From Marinomonas ostreistagni (GTDB lineage: Bacteria > Pseudomonadota > Gammaproteobacteria > Pseudomonadales > Marinomonadaceae): 64,000 nt of DNA. Both the position numbers and the translations under genes were made by a program. Below the pieces are notes generated by a model. The model did not search any database. It was not told the DNA's origin and saw only the letters and a program-made list of their open reading frames with translations. This document shows positions 19,363-28,095 of the stretch, one piece after another. The DNA is taken from NCBI RefSeq assembly GCF_016461785.1, contig NZ_JAEMUH010000003.1, forward strand, positions 1-64,000, given 5' to 3'. Numbering within the stretch: position 1 is the first letter of the stretch; every line of letters starts with the position of its first letter.

Positions 19363-20859
19363 ATGTTCTTAGGGTTAGATTTAGGTACTTCAGGCTTAAA
19401 GGGCGTGATCATCAATGAAGAAGGTGTGGTTGTCGCGCAAGCTAATTACGCATTAACAGTTAGTGCCCCCCATCCAACTTGGTCAGAGCAGGCACCGGAA
19501 GACTGGTGGTTTGCCGTGGAGCAAGTATGTGAGCAATTATCCCAGCGAGTAAAACTTGAAAATGTTAAAGCGATCGGTTTGTCTGGTCAAATGCACGGAG
19601 CGACAGTGCTCGACCAACAAGGCCAAGTACTAAGGCCATGTATTTTGTGGAATGATGGTCGTAGCAAAATACAATGCGATGCGGTCATGGCTGCTCACCC
19701 AGAGCTTTTAGATTTGTCGGGAAACTTAGCCATGCCAGGTTTTACTTTACCTAAAATTCTATGGCTCAAAGAACATGAACCTGAAGTGTTCGATGCAATC
19801 GATAAAGTATTACTGCCAAAAGATTACTTGGTGTACCGCTTAACGGGCATCTTTTCAAGTGACTGTTCGGATGCTGCAGGTACGCTTTGGCTAAACCCTG
19901 AAACACGGCAGTGGGACGAACAGTTGCTTGCCATGACAGGATTGAAGCAGGCAAATATGCCCAACGTTCATGAAGGTCAACAAGTAATAGGTTGCTTAAA
20001 TGCAGAGGTTGCCAAGCAATTGGGGTTAAATGAAATCCCAGTTGTGGCAGGGGCCGGAGATAATGCTGCTGGGGCTGTCGGTATGGGCGTGACGGAGCCA
20101 GGACAAGGCTTCGTTTCGCTTGGTACTTCTGGAGTGTATTTCGCTGTTTCTGAAGCCCATAATGCAAAACCAGAAAATACGGTCCATGCTTTTTGTCACG
20201 CTCTACCTAATCGTTGGCACCAAATGGGGGTAACGTTAAGCGCGGCAAACTCATTGTCATGGTTTGCAAATCTTGTGTCCAAGTCTGTTCCAGAGTTACT
20301 TGAGGAGCTAGAGCATAGCGCTATATCTAAGACATCAGTGATATTTCTTCCATATTTAAATGGTGAAAGAACGCCCATCAATGATCCACTTGCCTCTGGC
20401 CAATTTTTTGGTTTGGTCAACAGTACTCAAAGAGAGGAAATGACCTTAGCGGTGCTAGAGGGAATCGCTTTTTCGATTCTTGATTGTCAAAATGCTTTGG
20501 CGAGTGCTGGTACTACTGTCTCTGAATTATCGTTGATAGGAGGAGGGGCTCGGAGCGCATTATGGCGCCAAATTCTTGCCAACGTATTGGAGAAAGAATT
20601 AACTTACAGAGATGGTGGTGATGTTGGCCCTGGGCTTGGGGCGGCCCGATTAGCATTACTGGGTTACCGAGAACAAGAAGGGGAAGCAATTGAGGCGCTG
20701 ATTAAAAAGTATTGTCAGCTTCCTGATGTTCTGGCTACGCACATACCAGTAGATAACACCTTCGATTATTACCGTGCTAAATACACTGTTTATCGTAACT
20801 TGTATCAACAAACTAAAACGTTAAATATCGAGCTAACAAAGCTTAGTATGAATCCATGA
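19363..20859 (+). CDS. xylB: Xylulokinase
   Basis: A 498-residue FGGY-family sugar kinase that should phosphorylate D-xylulose. It begins FLGLDLGTSGLKGVII, with the phosphate-binding DLGTSGLK. GLSGQMHGATVLD is the xylulokinase substrate block, then CILWNDGRS, GAGDNAAGAVGMG and SLGTSGVYF. GGGARSALWRQILANVL is the C-terminal ATP-binding region. In Pseudomonas the equivalent, mtlY, sits inside the mannitol operon and handles xylulose from arabitol; here it is divergent from ygfZ and across an AraC gene from mtlD. I chose ATG at 19363 over an upstream TTG. Confidence 0.92.
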   Translation: MFLGLDLGTSGLKGVIINEEGVVVAQANYALTVSAPHPTWSEQAPEDWWFAVEQVCEQLSQRVKLENVKAIGLSGQMHGATVLDQQGQVLRPCILWNDGRSKIQCDAVMAAHPELLDLSGNLAMPGFTLPKILWLKEHEPEVFDAIDKVLLPKDYLVYRLTGIFSSDCSDAAGTLWLNPETRQWDEQLLAMTGLKQANMPNVHEGQQVIGCLNAEVAKQLGLNEIPVVAGAGDNAAGAVGMGVTEPGQGFVSLGTSGVYFAVSEAHNAKPENTVHAFCHALPNRWHQMGVTLSAANSLSWFANLVSKSVPELLEELEHSAISKTSVIFLPYLNGERTPINDPLASGQFFGLVNSTQREEMTLAVLEGIAFSILDCQNALASAGTTVSELSLIGGGARSALWRQILANVLEKELTYRDGGDVGPGLGAARLALLGYREQEGEAIEALIKKYCQLPDVLATHIPVDNTFDYYRAKYTVYRNLYQQTKTLNIELTKLSMNP

Positions 20860-20863
20860 TATG

Positions 20864-20900
20864 AAAAAACCGCCATCTATCAATATCAAATAGATGGCGG
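20864..20900 (-). terminator. Terminator after the AraC gene, facing xylB
   Basis: CCGCCATCTA and TAGATGGCGG form a perfect 10-bp stem around an 11-base loop. On the minus strand it is followed by six Ts, ending the AraC transcript. It may also help terminate xylB. Confidence 0.75.
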
Positions 20901-20951
20901 TAAAAGTTCCTCTAGGGCTATATCCATCGAGGAAAGGTGCATTTTCTAAAA

Positions 20952-21845
20952 TTACTGGCCTTCAATACGTTTGTAGTATTGGGTACGGAAGTCTCTAGGC
21001 GTGACGCCTTTTAACTCATGAAAACGGCGGTTGAAGTTGGCTACATTGTTGAATCCAACTTGGAAACAAATGTTAGCGATTTGCTGATCCGTTTCGGTGA
21101 GTAAGCTGCATGCTCGGCTAATACGCATTCGATTTACAAATTCTGTAAAACGGTTACCGGTGGCTTTTTTAAAGAAACGGGAGAAATGGCTATCAGACAT
21201 GCCGATTAAGCTGGCTACATCCGCAAGGGTAATATCGTTAGCATAATTCTTTGAAACATAATCAACTACCGTGTTGATCTTGCGTTGTAAGGTCTCACTG
21301 GATTTTAAGTCTATTTGTACGGTTGAAAGTAAGCGATAGTTTCGACTTTGAGACAGTTTGTGAAGTAAGGGGAGTGCATTGATAACGCGTTGCAAGCCCG
21401 AAGAATCTCGAACGTCTTCGAAAACCTGTTTGAGAAAATCGAATTCAAGATCAAAGAACTCTATCCCGGATTTTGCACGTTGTAGCATTGGCATAACTTC
21501 AGCCAATTCTGGAAATATTTTAGCGCCGTATTCAAAGGATTCATGGTCAAATCGGATGACCATATCTCGAATGGGGTAACTGGTATCGGTATCCTGACAA
21601 ATCCAATTATGAGGCAGTCTTGGACCAGTCAGAATAAGTTGTCCTGGTTTGTAGTTACCTATGTAATCACCTACAAATACCTTGCCTTGCGATGCAACAA
21701 TAAAATGTAGTTCATAGTCATCATGGGCATGCCAGCGAATTAGCTCGCTTGGATAGCCGTGCTCAAGATAGCGAATGGTTTCAATACCATCATCAACGAG
21801 CTCGTATTCGGGGGTGACCCTTTTTGTTATTGTTGTAGTAGACAT
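20952..21845 (-). CDS. mtlR: AraC-family regulator, probable MtlR of the polyol genes
   Basis: A 297-residue regulator with an N-terminal cupin sugar-sensing fold (WHAHDDYELHFIVASQG) and a C-terminal double helix-turn-helix from about residue 190 (DITLADVASLIGMSDSHFSRFFKK, then VGFNNVANFNRRF as the second unit). Pseudomonas MtlR is an AraC-family activator of a mannitol/sorbitol/arabitol operon and sits beside it, as here. I chose ATG at 21845 over a TTG four codons upstream. The 11 bases ACCAACTTCGA just before this gene also occur in the mtlE promoter. The symbol is assigned by context. Confidence 0.8.
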   Translation of the reverse strand: MSTTTITKRVTPEYELVDDGIETIRYLEHGYPSELIRWHAHDDYELHFIVASQGKVFVGDYIGNYKPGQLILTGPRLPHNWICQDTDTSYPIRDMVIRFDHESFEYGAKIFPELAEVMPMLQRAKSGIEFFDLEFDFLKQVFEDVRDSSGLQRVINALPLLHKLSQSRNYRLLSTVQIDLKSSETLQRKINTVVDYVSKNYANDITLADVASLIGMSDSHFSRFFKKATGNRFTEFVNRMRISRACSLLTETDQQIANICFQVGFNNVANFNRRFHELKGVTPRDFRTQYYKRIEGQ

Positions 21846-21975
21846 AAATTGTACCAACTTCGATTCTGCCAGAATTGCAAACGGTTGAACTTCTCTGCAG
21901 CTGCTGAACTGGCTTATCGCAAGACGTTAATTCCATAGTCGCCTGCTCTAATTATTATGTGACAGAACACGTCTT

Positions 21976-22010
21976 ATAGCGCCTGTTAAGAACAACAAAA
22001 CAGGCGCTAT
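21976..22010 (-). terminator. Hairpin at the end of the mtl operon
   Basis: ATAGCGCCTGTT and AACAGGCGCTAT pair perfectly over 12 bp around an 11-base loop, 10 bp beyond the mtlD stop. No T tract follows on the minus strand, so it may mark or protect the mRNA end rather than terminate by itself. Confidence 0.55.
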
Positions 22011-22019
22011 TAATGTCAA

Positions 22020-23450
22020 TTACGCATAACGTGATTGCATTGTGTGAATGGCTGCAGTGAGATCTTCAGTAAAAGAAGGGTATTCTGTAGGAATTTCCCC
22101 CCAAAGAAAACTATCTGATGCAAATGCAGCGATACCTTCGGCATCATTTGTAAAACTTTCTAGTGCTTCCATATTTGGTTCATGGTATGGAACAGATACG
22201 GTTCCTGCTCTAGACTTCTGAAGGTAAACAAACCAAGCTGCAATACCCTCAAGTGTTTTATTTGGTGTTCGGCCAATTTTGTAGCATCCTGCTAGTGATG
22301 GATAAACAAATATTGGGAATTTCGAGTACCCATCTGTACAGATGCGCTCGACTGTATCACCAATGTTTGCGTTGCTAAATCGACGAGCGATTATTTTGTG
22401 ATAGGCAGCCAAATCGACAATTGACTCTCCAATAGCTGGAATAGAATCCTCTGTAATGAAGTCATCAAAATAATCACGTAGCTCATCATCACGCATGGCT
22501 TCATCAAAAAAGTGCATTCCTTTTAGCGCTGCTTGATATACCACATTTGTATGGCCTGCATTAAGGATTCGGATTTTTGCTTCTTCGTAGGCAACTACGT
22601 CGTCAACAAATTGAGCTTTTACCAAATCTAGTGCTGGCCTTTCAGCTGCAAAATTGTCTTGAATAACCCATTGAAGATAATCTTCACCCATCACAGTCAA
22701 TTCATCATCAATGCCAAACTTCTCTTGTACGTCCTTGACATGAATAGGGCTTGGTTTAGGCGTGATACGGTCAACCATTGAGCAAGGGAACGTCACGTTT
22801 GCTTGGACCCAAGTCGCTAATTCAGTATCACCTTTTGCTGCTAAGAACTGCATTAAACCTGCTTCAAGCACTTCGCCGTTATGGCGCAAGTTATCACAGC
22901 AAAGCAAAGTAATTTTGGCATTAGATGTCTGGCTACGTAGCTTTAAACCTGCGTATAGGAACGCGTAAATAGTATTTCGTCCCCCAGCAATGTCAGCGTC
23001 AATTGCTTCGTGATCAAGCATTAACTGACGGTTTTCATCTAAATAGTAACCACCTTCAGTAACGGTAGAAGTAACCAATTTAATATTCTCACCGGCCATG
23101 GTCTCATCAACCAATTCAGGTGTTTTTGCACCATCTATTTGACCAATGATGGCACGAATTTGTTCATACTCCACATTACCCTCAGGATCCATGGTCTTTA
23201 GAACATATTCGCCGTTTTGTTCACTAAAACGCTCGAAGGCCTTGGAGTCGTGAGGGCGAAGGTTAACACCCACAACCCCCCAGTTCTTACCTTCTGGTGT
23301 CTCGAGTAAACGGTCGAAGTAAACCGCTTGATGAGCGCGGTGAAATGCACCTACGCCAAGATGCATCACTCCGGCCTGAATGTCTGAGCGATCATAGTTG
23401 CGAACCAATAATTGGTCCGCATTACGAGTGGCGTTTAATGTATTACTCAT
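22020..23450 (-). CDS. mtlD: Mannitol 2-dehydrogenase
   Basis: This polyol dehydrogenase oxidises mannitol to fructose (and often sorbitol or arabitol) with NAD. The 476-residue protein has the N-terminal MHLGVGAFHRAHQAVYFDRLL nucleotide-binding region (GVGAFHRAHQ core). Lys292, Asn297 and His300 in KIRILNAGH match the catalytic Lys-Asn-His of Pseudomonas mannitol 2-dehydrogenase in spacing. The start at 23450 overlaps the mtlK stop by 8 bases and follows a GAGGA. A longer frame exists but would run 130 bp into mtlK. Last gene of the mtlEFGKD operon. Confidence 0.93.
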   Translation of the reverse strand: MSNTLNATRNADQLLVRNYDRSDIQAGVMHLGVGAFHRAHQAVYFDRLLETPEGKNWGVVGVNLRPHDSKAFERFSEQNGEYVLKTMDPEGNVEYEQIRAIIGQIDGAKTPELVDETMAGENIKLVTSTVTEGGYYLDENRQLMLDHEAIDADIAGGRNTIYAFLYAGLKLRSQTSNAKITLLCCDNLRHNGEVLEAGLMQFLAAKGDTELATWVQANVTFPCSMVDRITPKPSPIHVKDVQEKFGIDDELTVMGEDYLQWVIQDNFAAERPALDLVKAQFVDDVVAYEEAKIRILNAGHTNVVYQAALKGMHFFDEAMRDDELRDYFDDFITEDSIPAIGESIVDLAAYHKIIARRFSNANIGDTVERICTDGYSKFPIFVYPSLAGCYKIGRTPNKTLEGIAAWFVYLQKSRAGTVSVPYHEPNMEALESFTNDAEGIAAFASDSFLWGEIPTEYPSFTEDLTAAIHTMQSRYA

Positions 23451-24546
23451 GGCTTGCATCCTCAGCGATAACCGAAAATACGCGATCGTTTTCGTTGAAC
23501 AAGATAACTTCTTCGCGATCAACATTGATGTGAACTTCTTCACCATCTTTGATAGTTGTGCGAGCCGAAGCTTTAACAATAACAGTTTGACCGTTGGCCA
23601 AGCGAATGTGGGTGTAAGCTTCAGAGCCTAAGTGTTCAATTAGCTCAACTTTACCGATTAGATCACCACCCGCTTCAACGATATGCATATGCTCAGGACG
23701 TACACCCATCACAACTTTATCTGGAAGAGGGCCATGAGTTCTGGCAACAGGGAAGTCGATACTAGCGTTCAACAATTTGAGGTGCAGAGTGTCCGCTTCA
23801 CGAACGACATTATCTAGCTCAATTAGGTTCATCTTAGGAGTACCGATGAATTCTGCAACGAAGCGACTGTTCGGTGAACGGTATAGTTCAAGTGGAGTAC
23901 CTACTTGCTCAATCTGTCCAGCGTTCAATATAACAACACGATCGGCTAGCGTCATCGCTTCTACTTGGTCGTGAGTTACATAAATCATTGTTGTACCAAG
24001 TTTTTTATGCAAGCGAGCTAACTCTAAGCGCATTTGTACACGTAGCGCTGCATCCAAGTTTGATAGAGGTTCGTCAAAGAGGAATACCTTTGGTTGACGA
24101 ACAATCGCACGACCAATCGCAACACGTTGACGCTGACCACCAGACAGTTCCTTCGGCTTACGCTCTAGAAGCTTATCAAGCTGAAGTGATGCTGAAACAG
24201 ACTTCACCTTTTCATCAATAACACTTTGTTCTTCCTTTGCTAGACGCAATGCAAAACTAAGGTTATCAGCCACACTCATGTGCGGGTACAAAGCGTAAGA
24301 CTGGAACACCATTGCAAGGTCACGCTTTGAAGAGGACAGCTCGGTGATATCACGGCCATCAAGTTCAATCGTTCCACCTGTGCTAGATTCCAAACCAGCA
24401 ATAGTACGAAGAAGAGTTGACTTACCACAGCCTGATGGACCTACGAATACAATAAATTCGCCTTCATCAATTGCTAAGTTAATGCCGCGCAGTGCGTGGT
24501 AGTTGTCATAGTGTTTTTGTAATTCTGTTATGTTTAAGTAAGCCAT
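23443..24546 (-). CDS. mtlK: Polyol ABC transporter ATPase
   Basis: The ATP-binding subunit of a CUT1-type sugar ABC importer, 367 residues. The Walker A motif is GPSGCGKST (about residues 37-45), the Q-loop MVFQSYALYPH, the signature LSGGQRQRVAIGRA, Walker B VFLFDEPLSNLDAAL, and the switch histidine THDQVEAM. From about 235 the C-terminal regulatory OB-fold follows (RPEHMHIVEAGG). It lies between mtlG and mtlD in the operon. Like MalK it would power MtlF and MtlG with MtlE. Confidence 0.92.
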   Translation of the reverse strand: MAYLNITELQKHYDNYHALRGINLAIDEGEFIVFVGPSGCGKSTLLRTIAGLESSTGGTIELDGRDITELSSSKRDLAMVFQSYALYPHMSVADNLSFALRLAKEEQSVIDEKVKSVSASLQLDKLLERKPKELSGGQRQRVAIGRAIVRQPKVFLFDEPLSNLDAALRVQMRLELARLHKKLGTTMIYVTHDQVEAMTLADRVVILNAGQIEQVGTPLELYRSPNSRFVAEFIGTPKMNLIELDNVVREADTLHLKLLNASIDFPVARTHGPLPDKVVMGVRPEHMHIVEAGGDLIGKVELIEHLGSEAYTHIRLANGQTVIVKASARTTIKDGEEVHINVDREEVILFNENDRVFSVIAEDASHE

Positions 24547-24564
24547 TCTTATTATTCCTATAAA

Positions 24565-25395
24565 CTATTTCACTGCGCCGAATGTTAGGCCTTGTACCAA
24601 TTGTTTCTGACAGAACCAGCCAAAAATCACGATTGGGGCACAAGCAAGAGTTGATGCGGCAGATAATTTTGCCCAGAACAAGCCTTCAGGGCTTGAGTAT
24701 GAAGCAATCATTGCTGTCAATGGAGCTGCTTCTGATGCTGTTAAGTTCAATGACCAAAATGCTTCATTCCAGCACAATACGATGGACAGTAAGCCTGTTG
24801 ATGCAATACCACCAACTGAAAGTGGAAGTACAACCTTAATCATTTCATCCCAAGGTGTAGCGCCATCCATACGTGCTGCTTCAAGAATCTCTTTTGGCAG
24901 ATCTTTAAAGTATGAGAACAGCATCCAAACGATGATTGGAAGATTCATTAGGGTAAAGATAATCACCAAGCCAAGTTTTGAATCTAACAGACCGTAGTCA
25001 CGAGATAGAATGTAAATAGGAACCAATACCCCTACTGCCGGTAGCATCTTAGTTGATAGCATCCAAAGTAAAATATCTTTGGTTTTCTTGCCTGGGAAAA
25101 AAGCCATTGAGTAGGCAGCAGGAATCGCAATGATTAATGCAAGGATCGTAGCGCCAAAAGATGTTACGACGGAGTTCCACGCATGTTTCAAATAGTCACT
25201 ACGCTCTTGTACAAGTGAGAAGTTCTCAAAAGTTGGTTCAAAGAACAACTGTGGTGGTACAGAAATCGCTTGTAGCTCAGTTTTAAACGACGTAATGAAC
25301 ATCCAAAAGATCGGAAAGAATAATAGTAGAGCAACCGTCCACGAGGCTAAGCCTACTAAGATGGTTTTAAGTTTTCTTTGCTGAGTTAAAGTCAT
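24565..25395 (-). CDS. mtlG: Polyol ABC transporter permease, MalG-type
   Basis: A 276-residue inner-membrane permease with six hydrophobic segments. The cytoplasmic coupling motif EAARMDGATPWDEMIKVVLPL (EAA loop) near residue 185 contacts the ATPase. It ends with the typical KQLVQGLTFGAVK of CUT1 G-type permeases. It pairs with MtlF, whose stop lies 10 bp before its ATG. Confidence 0.9.
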   Translation of the reverse strand: MTLTQQRKLKTILVGLASWTVALLLFFPIFWMFITSFKTELQAISVPPQLFFEPTFENFSLVQERSDYLKHAWNSVVTSFGATILALIIAIPAAYSMAFFPGKKTKDILLWMLSTKMLPAVGVLVPIYILSRDYGLLDSKLGLVIIFTLMNLPIIVWMLFSYFKDLPKEILEAARMDGATPWDEMIKVVLPLSVGGIASTGLLSIVLCWNEAFWSLNLTASEAAPLTAMIASYSSPEGLFWAKLSAASTLACAPIVIFGWFCQKQLVQGLTFGAVK

Positions 25396-25405
25396 GATCG
25401 TCCCC

Positions 25406-26266
25406 TTACACTGTTAGATTTTTGCCGACAGCGCGGATTAAGAAGAACGCTACGATGTTAGCTAGTAGCACTGCGAATAAACCACCAGCAGATGCAACAC
25501 CTACGTCGTATTGTAGTAATGCTTGGTTGTAAATTAAGTATGCAAGGTTAGTACTGTCATAACCTGGTCCACCACCAGTGGAGACATAGATTTCAGCAAA
25601 TACAGCCAGTAAGAAGATTGTTTCAATCATTACTACTACGGCAATCGGACGAGCTAAGTGAGGCACGGTTAAGTAGCGGAAAATGTGCCATCCATTTGCA
25701 CCATCCATTTGAGCGGCCTCTTTTTGCTCTGTATCCTGAGATTGAAGAGCTGTCACAAATACCAAGATAGCAAATGGTAGCCATTGCCAACTCACCATAA
25801 TAATGATCGACATTAGAGGGTAGTCAGACAACCAGTCGATGGGTTCTAGACCTAAAGAGTTAGAGATCCACGCAAAAATGCCATACACAGGGTTCATCAT
25901 CATGTTTTTCCAGATCAGTGCGTTGACTGTTGGCATAATGAAGAAAGGTGAAATGAGCAAGACACGGACAATATTTCGTCCAAAAAACGGCTTGTCAATC
26001 AAAGCTGATAGCGCAACACCCAGCACAACGGTGATGACAAGTACTGAAATCAACAAAATGAGTGTATTGGAGACAGCAATCCAGAATCCTGGATCGGTTA
26101 CAAAGAACTCAAAGTTCATCCAACCAACAAAGTTATTACGTCCTGGGTAGAGCAGGTTGTAATTGATGGTTGAGAAGTAGATAGTCATTGATAATGGCAC
26201 TATCATCCATGCCAACAGTAAAACAACTGAGGGCGCCATTAACAAGCGAGTGATGGAACGCTTCAT
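25406..26266 (-). CDS. mtlF: Polyol ABC transporter permease, MalF-type
   Basis: A 286-residue inner-membrane permease with six hydrophobic segments. The EAA loop reads EAAQMDGANGWHIFRYLTVPHL, near residue 190, and would bind MtlK. TGGGPGYDSTNLAYLIY is a conserved periplasmic turn of the F-type subunits. It follows mtlE after about 100 bp that contain two hairpins, so less transcript may reach it than mtlE. Confidence 0.9.
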   Translation of the reverse strand: MKRSITRLLMAPSVVLLLAWMIVPLSMTIYFSTINYNLLYPGRNNFVGWMNFEFFVTDPGFWIAVSNTLILLISVLVITVVLGVALSALIDKPFFGRNIVRVLLISPFFIMPTVNALIWKNMMMNPVYGIFAWISNSLGLEPIDWLSDYPLMSIIIMVSWQWLPFAILVFVTALQSQDTEQKEAAQMDGANGWHIFRYLTVPHLARPIAVVVMIETIFLLAVFAEIYVSTGGGPGYDSTNLAYLIYNQALLQYDVGVASAGGLFAVLLANIVAFFLIRAVGKNLTV

Positions 26267-26325
26267 GGGATTTTCTCTCGTGATTAGCTTTTAGCGCGTC
26301 TCTCGACGATTATTAAGGGCTAGAA

Positions 26326-26370
26326 AGTGGGGCATAGCCCCACTCCTAGCGATAACGCTTAGAACGTTAT
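26326..26370 (-). other. Two hairpins between mtlE and mtlF
   Basis: AGTGGGGC/GCCCCACT (26326-26344) and ATAACG/CGTTAT (26352-26370) form adjacent stems in the only long gap of the operon. Neither is followed by a T tract. Such intercistronic stems after binding-protein genes, as between malE and malF in E. coli, protect the upstream mRNA and raise the yield of the binding protein. Confidence 0.6.
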
Positions 26371-27678
26371 TTAGTAGTAACCAGCTTGGCGCATCTGACG
26401 ATCCGCAGAACGGTTAGCTGATTCTAGAGCTTTATCAACCGGTAGACTTCCAGCTAGAGCGCCAGAAACCATTTGTCCTGTTGTTGTACCAATTGCTTGG
26501 AACTCTGGAATGGCAGCAAACTGAACGCCTACGTATGGTGAAGGTTGAAGCGTACTGTCATTTGGGTTAGCAGAGTTAATTGCTTTAAGCTCTGCGTCTG
26601 CAAATACAGCGGCTTTTGTGAACTCAGGGTTTTCATAAGTGGATGTACGAGTACCTGTTGGTACTGCGCCCCAACCATTATGATCAGCCACTAACTTGAT
26701 GTATTCCTTGGACGTTGCCCAGCGAACAAACGTTTGTGCTGCTTCAGCATTTTTAGTTGCTGCAGGGATACCTAGGGCCCAAGACCACAACCAGTTTGCA
26801 CCTTTCTCAGTCACTGCGTATGGTGATTGAGCAAAGCCGACTTTGTCAGCAACTTTTGATTGCTTTGGATCGGTTACGAAAGAAGCTGCGATCGTGGCAT
26901 CAATCCACATACCACATTTGCCTTCGTTGAACAGCGCCAAGTTTTCGTTGAAGCTGTTACCACTTGCACCTGGAGGTCCGTATTTGTTTAGCAGGTCAAC
27001 GTAGAAGTTAACTGCATTTTTCCACTCGTCACTTGTCAACTGTGGTTTCCAATCCATATCAAACCAGCGTGCTCCGAAAGAGTTTGCCATTGCAGATAGG
27101 AAGGCCATGTTGTCACCCCAGCCTGCTTTACCACGTAGACAAATACCGTACACGCCGTTTTCTGGATCGTTCATTGCAGCCGCAGCATCACGAATGTGTT
27201 CCCAGCTATCACGGTCACCAATCGTTACACCTGCTTTTTCAGCCAGGTCTTTACGATACATAACCATTGAGCTTTCACCATAGAATGGTGCAGCGTACAT
27301 AGTGCCATTGTAAGACAGACCACCACGAATAGATGGAAGAATATCTTCAACGTCGTAATCACCACTTGTATCAACTGGCTCTAACCAACCACGCTCACCC
27401 CAAATCGGAGCCTCATACATACCGATAGTCATTACATCGTACAAGCCACTGCCGTTAGCAATGTCTTGAGTAACGTTTTGACGTAGTACACCTTCTTCAA
27501 GTGTGACCCACTTTAGTTTGATGTCAGGGTATTGTTTCTCGAATTCAGGAGAAAGTTTTTGCATTTCGATCATGTGACCGTTGTTCACAGTCGCGATCGT
27601 GATTTGAGTTTCTGCGAATGCATTGAAGGCAGCTAGAGAGACAGCGCAAGCGATGGCTGTTTTGGTAAGACTTTTCAT
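26371..27678 (-). CDS. mtlE: Polyol ABC transporter substrate-binding protein
   Basis: The periplasmic binding protein of the importer, 435 residues, of the extracellular sugar-binding family 1. The signal peptide is MKSLTKTAIACAVSLAAFNA followed by FA, with cleavage before ETQ. Family blocks include ANGSGLYDVMTIGMYEAPIW and YTSEWKNAVNFY-like sequence (here LTSDEWKNAVNFYVDLL). The ATG at 27678 is preferred because GGGAG lies seven bases before it; a further ATG is four codons upstream. It is the first gene of mtlEFGKD, matching the Pseudomonas fluorescens mannitol operon order. No fructokinase gene (mtlZ) follows. Confidence 0.92.
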   Translation of the reverse strand: MKSLTKTAIACAVSLAAFNAFAETQITIATVNNGHMIEMQKLSPEFEKQYPDIKLKWVTLEEGVLRQNVTQDIANGSGLYDVMTIGMYEAPIWGERGWLEPVDTSGDYDVEDILPSIRGGLSYNGTMYAAPFYGESSMVMYRKDLAEKAGVTIGDRDSWEHIRDAAAAMNDPENGVYGICLRGKAGWGDNMAFLSAMANSFGARWFDMDWKPQLTSDEWKNAVNFYVDLLNKYGPPGASGNSFNENLALFNEGKCGMWIDATIAASFVTDPKQSKVADKVGFAQSPYAVTEKGANWLWSWALGIPAATKNAEAAQTFVRWATSKEYIKLVADHNGWGAVPTGTRTSTYENPEFTKAAVFADAELKAINSANPNDSTLQPSPYVGVQFAAIPEFQAIGTTTGQMVSGALAGSLPVDKALESANRSADRQMRQAGYY

Positions 27679-27759
27679 AGGTTCTCCCATTTGGGTAAGT
27701 TTCTTTTTATTGTCGCACCTAGTGACTTGAACATAATTGAATCAAGCCAAGTAAATATA

Positions 27760-27809
27760 GACCAACTTCGAATTGACTAACTAGTACATAAATAGTGACT
27801 ATTTGTACT
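27760..27809. promoter_or_regulatory. Candidate MtlR site and palindrome before mtlE
   Basis: GACCAACT (27760-27767) and GACTAACT (27775-27782) form a direct repeat 15 bp apart, the sort of arrangement AraC-family proteins bind. Immediately after, AGTAC-ATAAATAG and CTATTTGTACT make an imperfect inverted repeat (27783-27809). ACCAACTTCGA here is repeated exactly just before the AraC gene. Binding is inferred. Confidence 0.35.
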
Positions 27810-28095
27810 TTTTTGTTTGTTTATATGAATTTTGATTAAAAATGCAGTCAAAATAATACTCTTTTGACTTTGCTTTATTTGATTGCTAAATAAGCAAAAC
27901 CTAAAGAGGCTGTGGCTCTAGAAGAGCGAGGAACGCTCTTCTTTCATGAAGAATAGACGATGTTATCTATTTTTCGTTGGTAATTTGAAAAATATGCAAA
28001 AAAAATGATTGGTACAAAAAAGTATCATCTACTAGATAGGTTTTTTCTAAATATGCTTGCAAACTTCTTAGAGGAACATCGATAAATAGGCGTTT
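27810..28095. other. AT-rich intergenic region between mtlE and the pseudoazurin gene
   Basis: Together with the candidate sites next to mtlE, about 400 bp here carry no gene. GAAGAGCG and CGCTCTTC (27921-27941) form a perfect 8-bp stem; only TTT follows on the plus strand, so I do not call it a terminator. AAAAATGCAG at 27838-27847 matches a word before the xylulokinase. Confidence 0.4.

Noticed and set aside
23451-23579. N-terminal extension of mtlD by 43 residues
   Set aside because: It would overlap mtlK by more than 130 bp and is not family-like; the internal ATG has a good ribosome site.
27921-27941. Stem GAAGAGCG/CGCTCTTC as a terminator
   Set aside because: No gene ends there and only three Ts follow.
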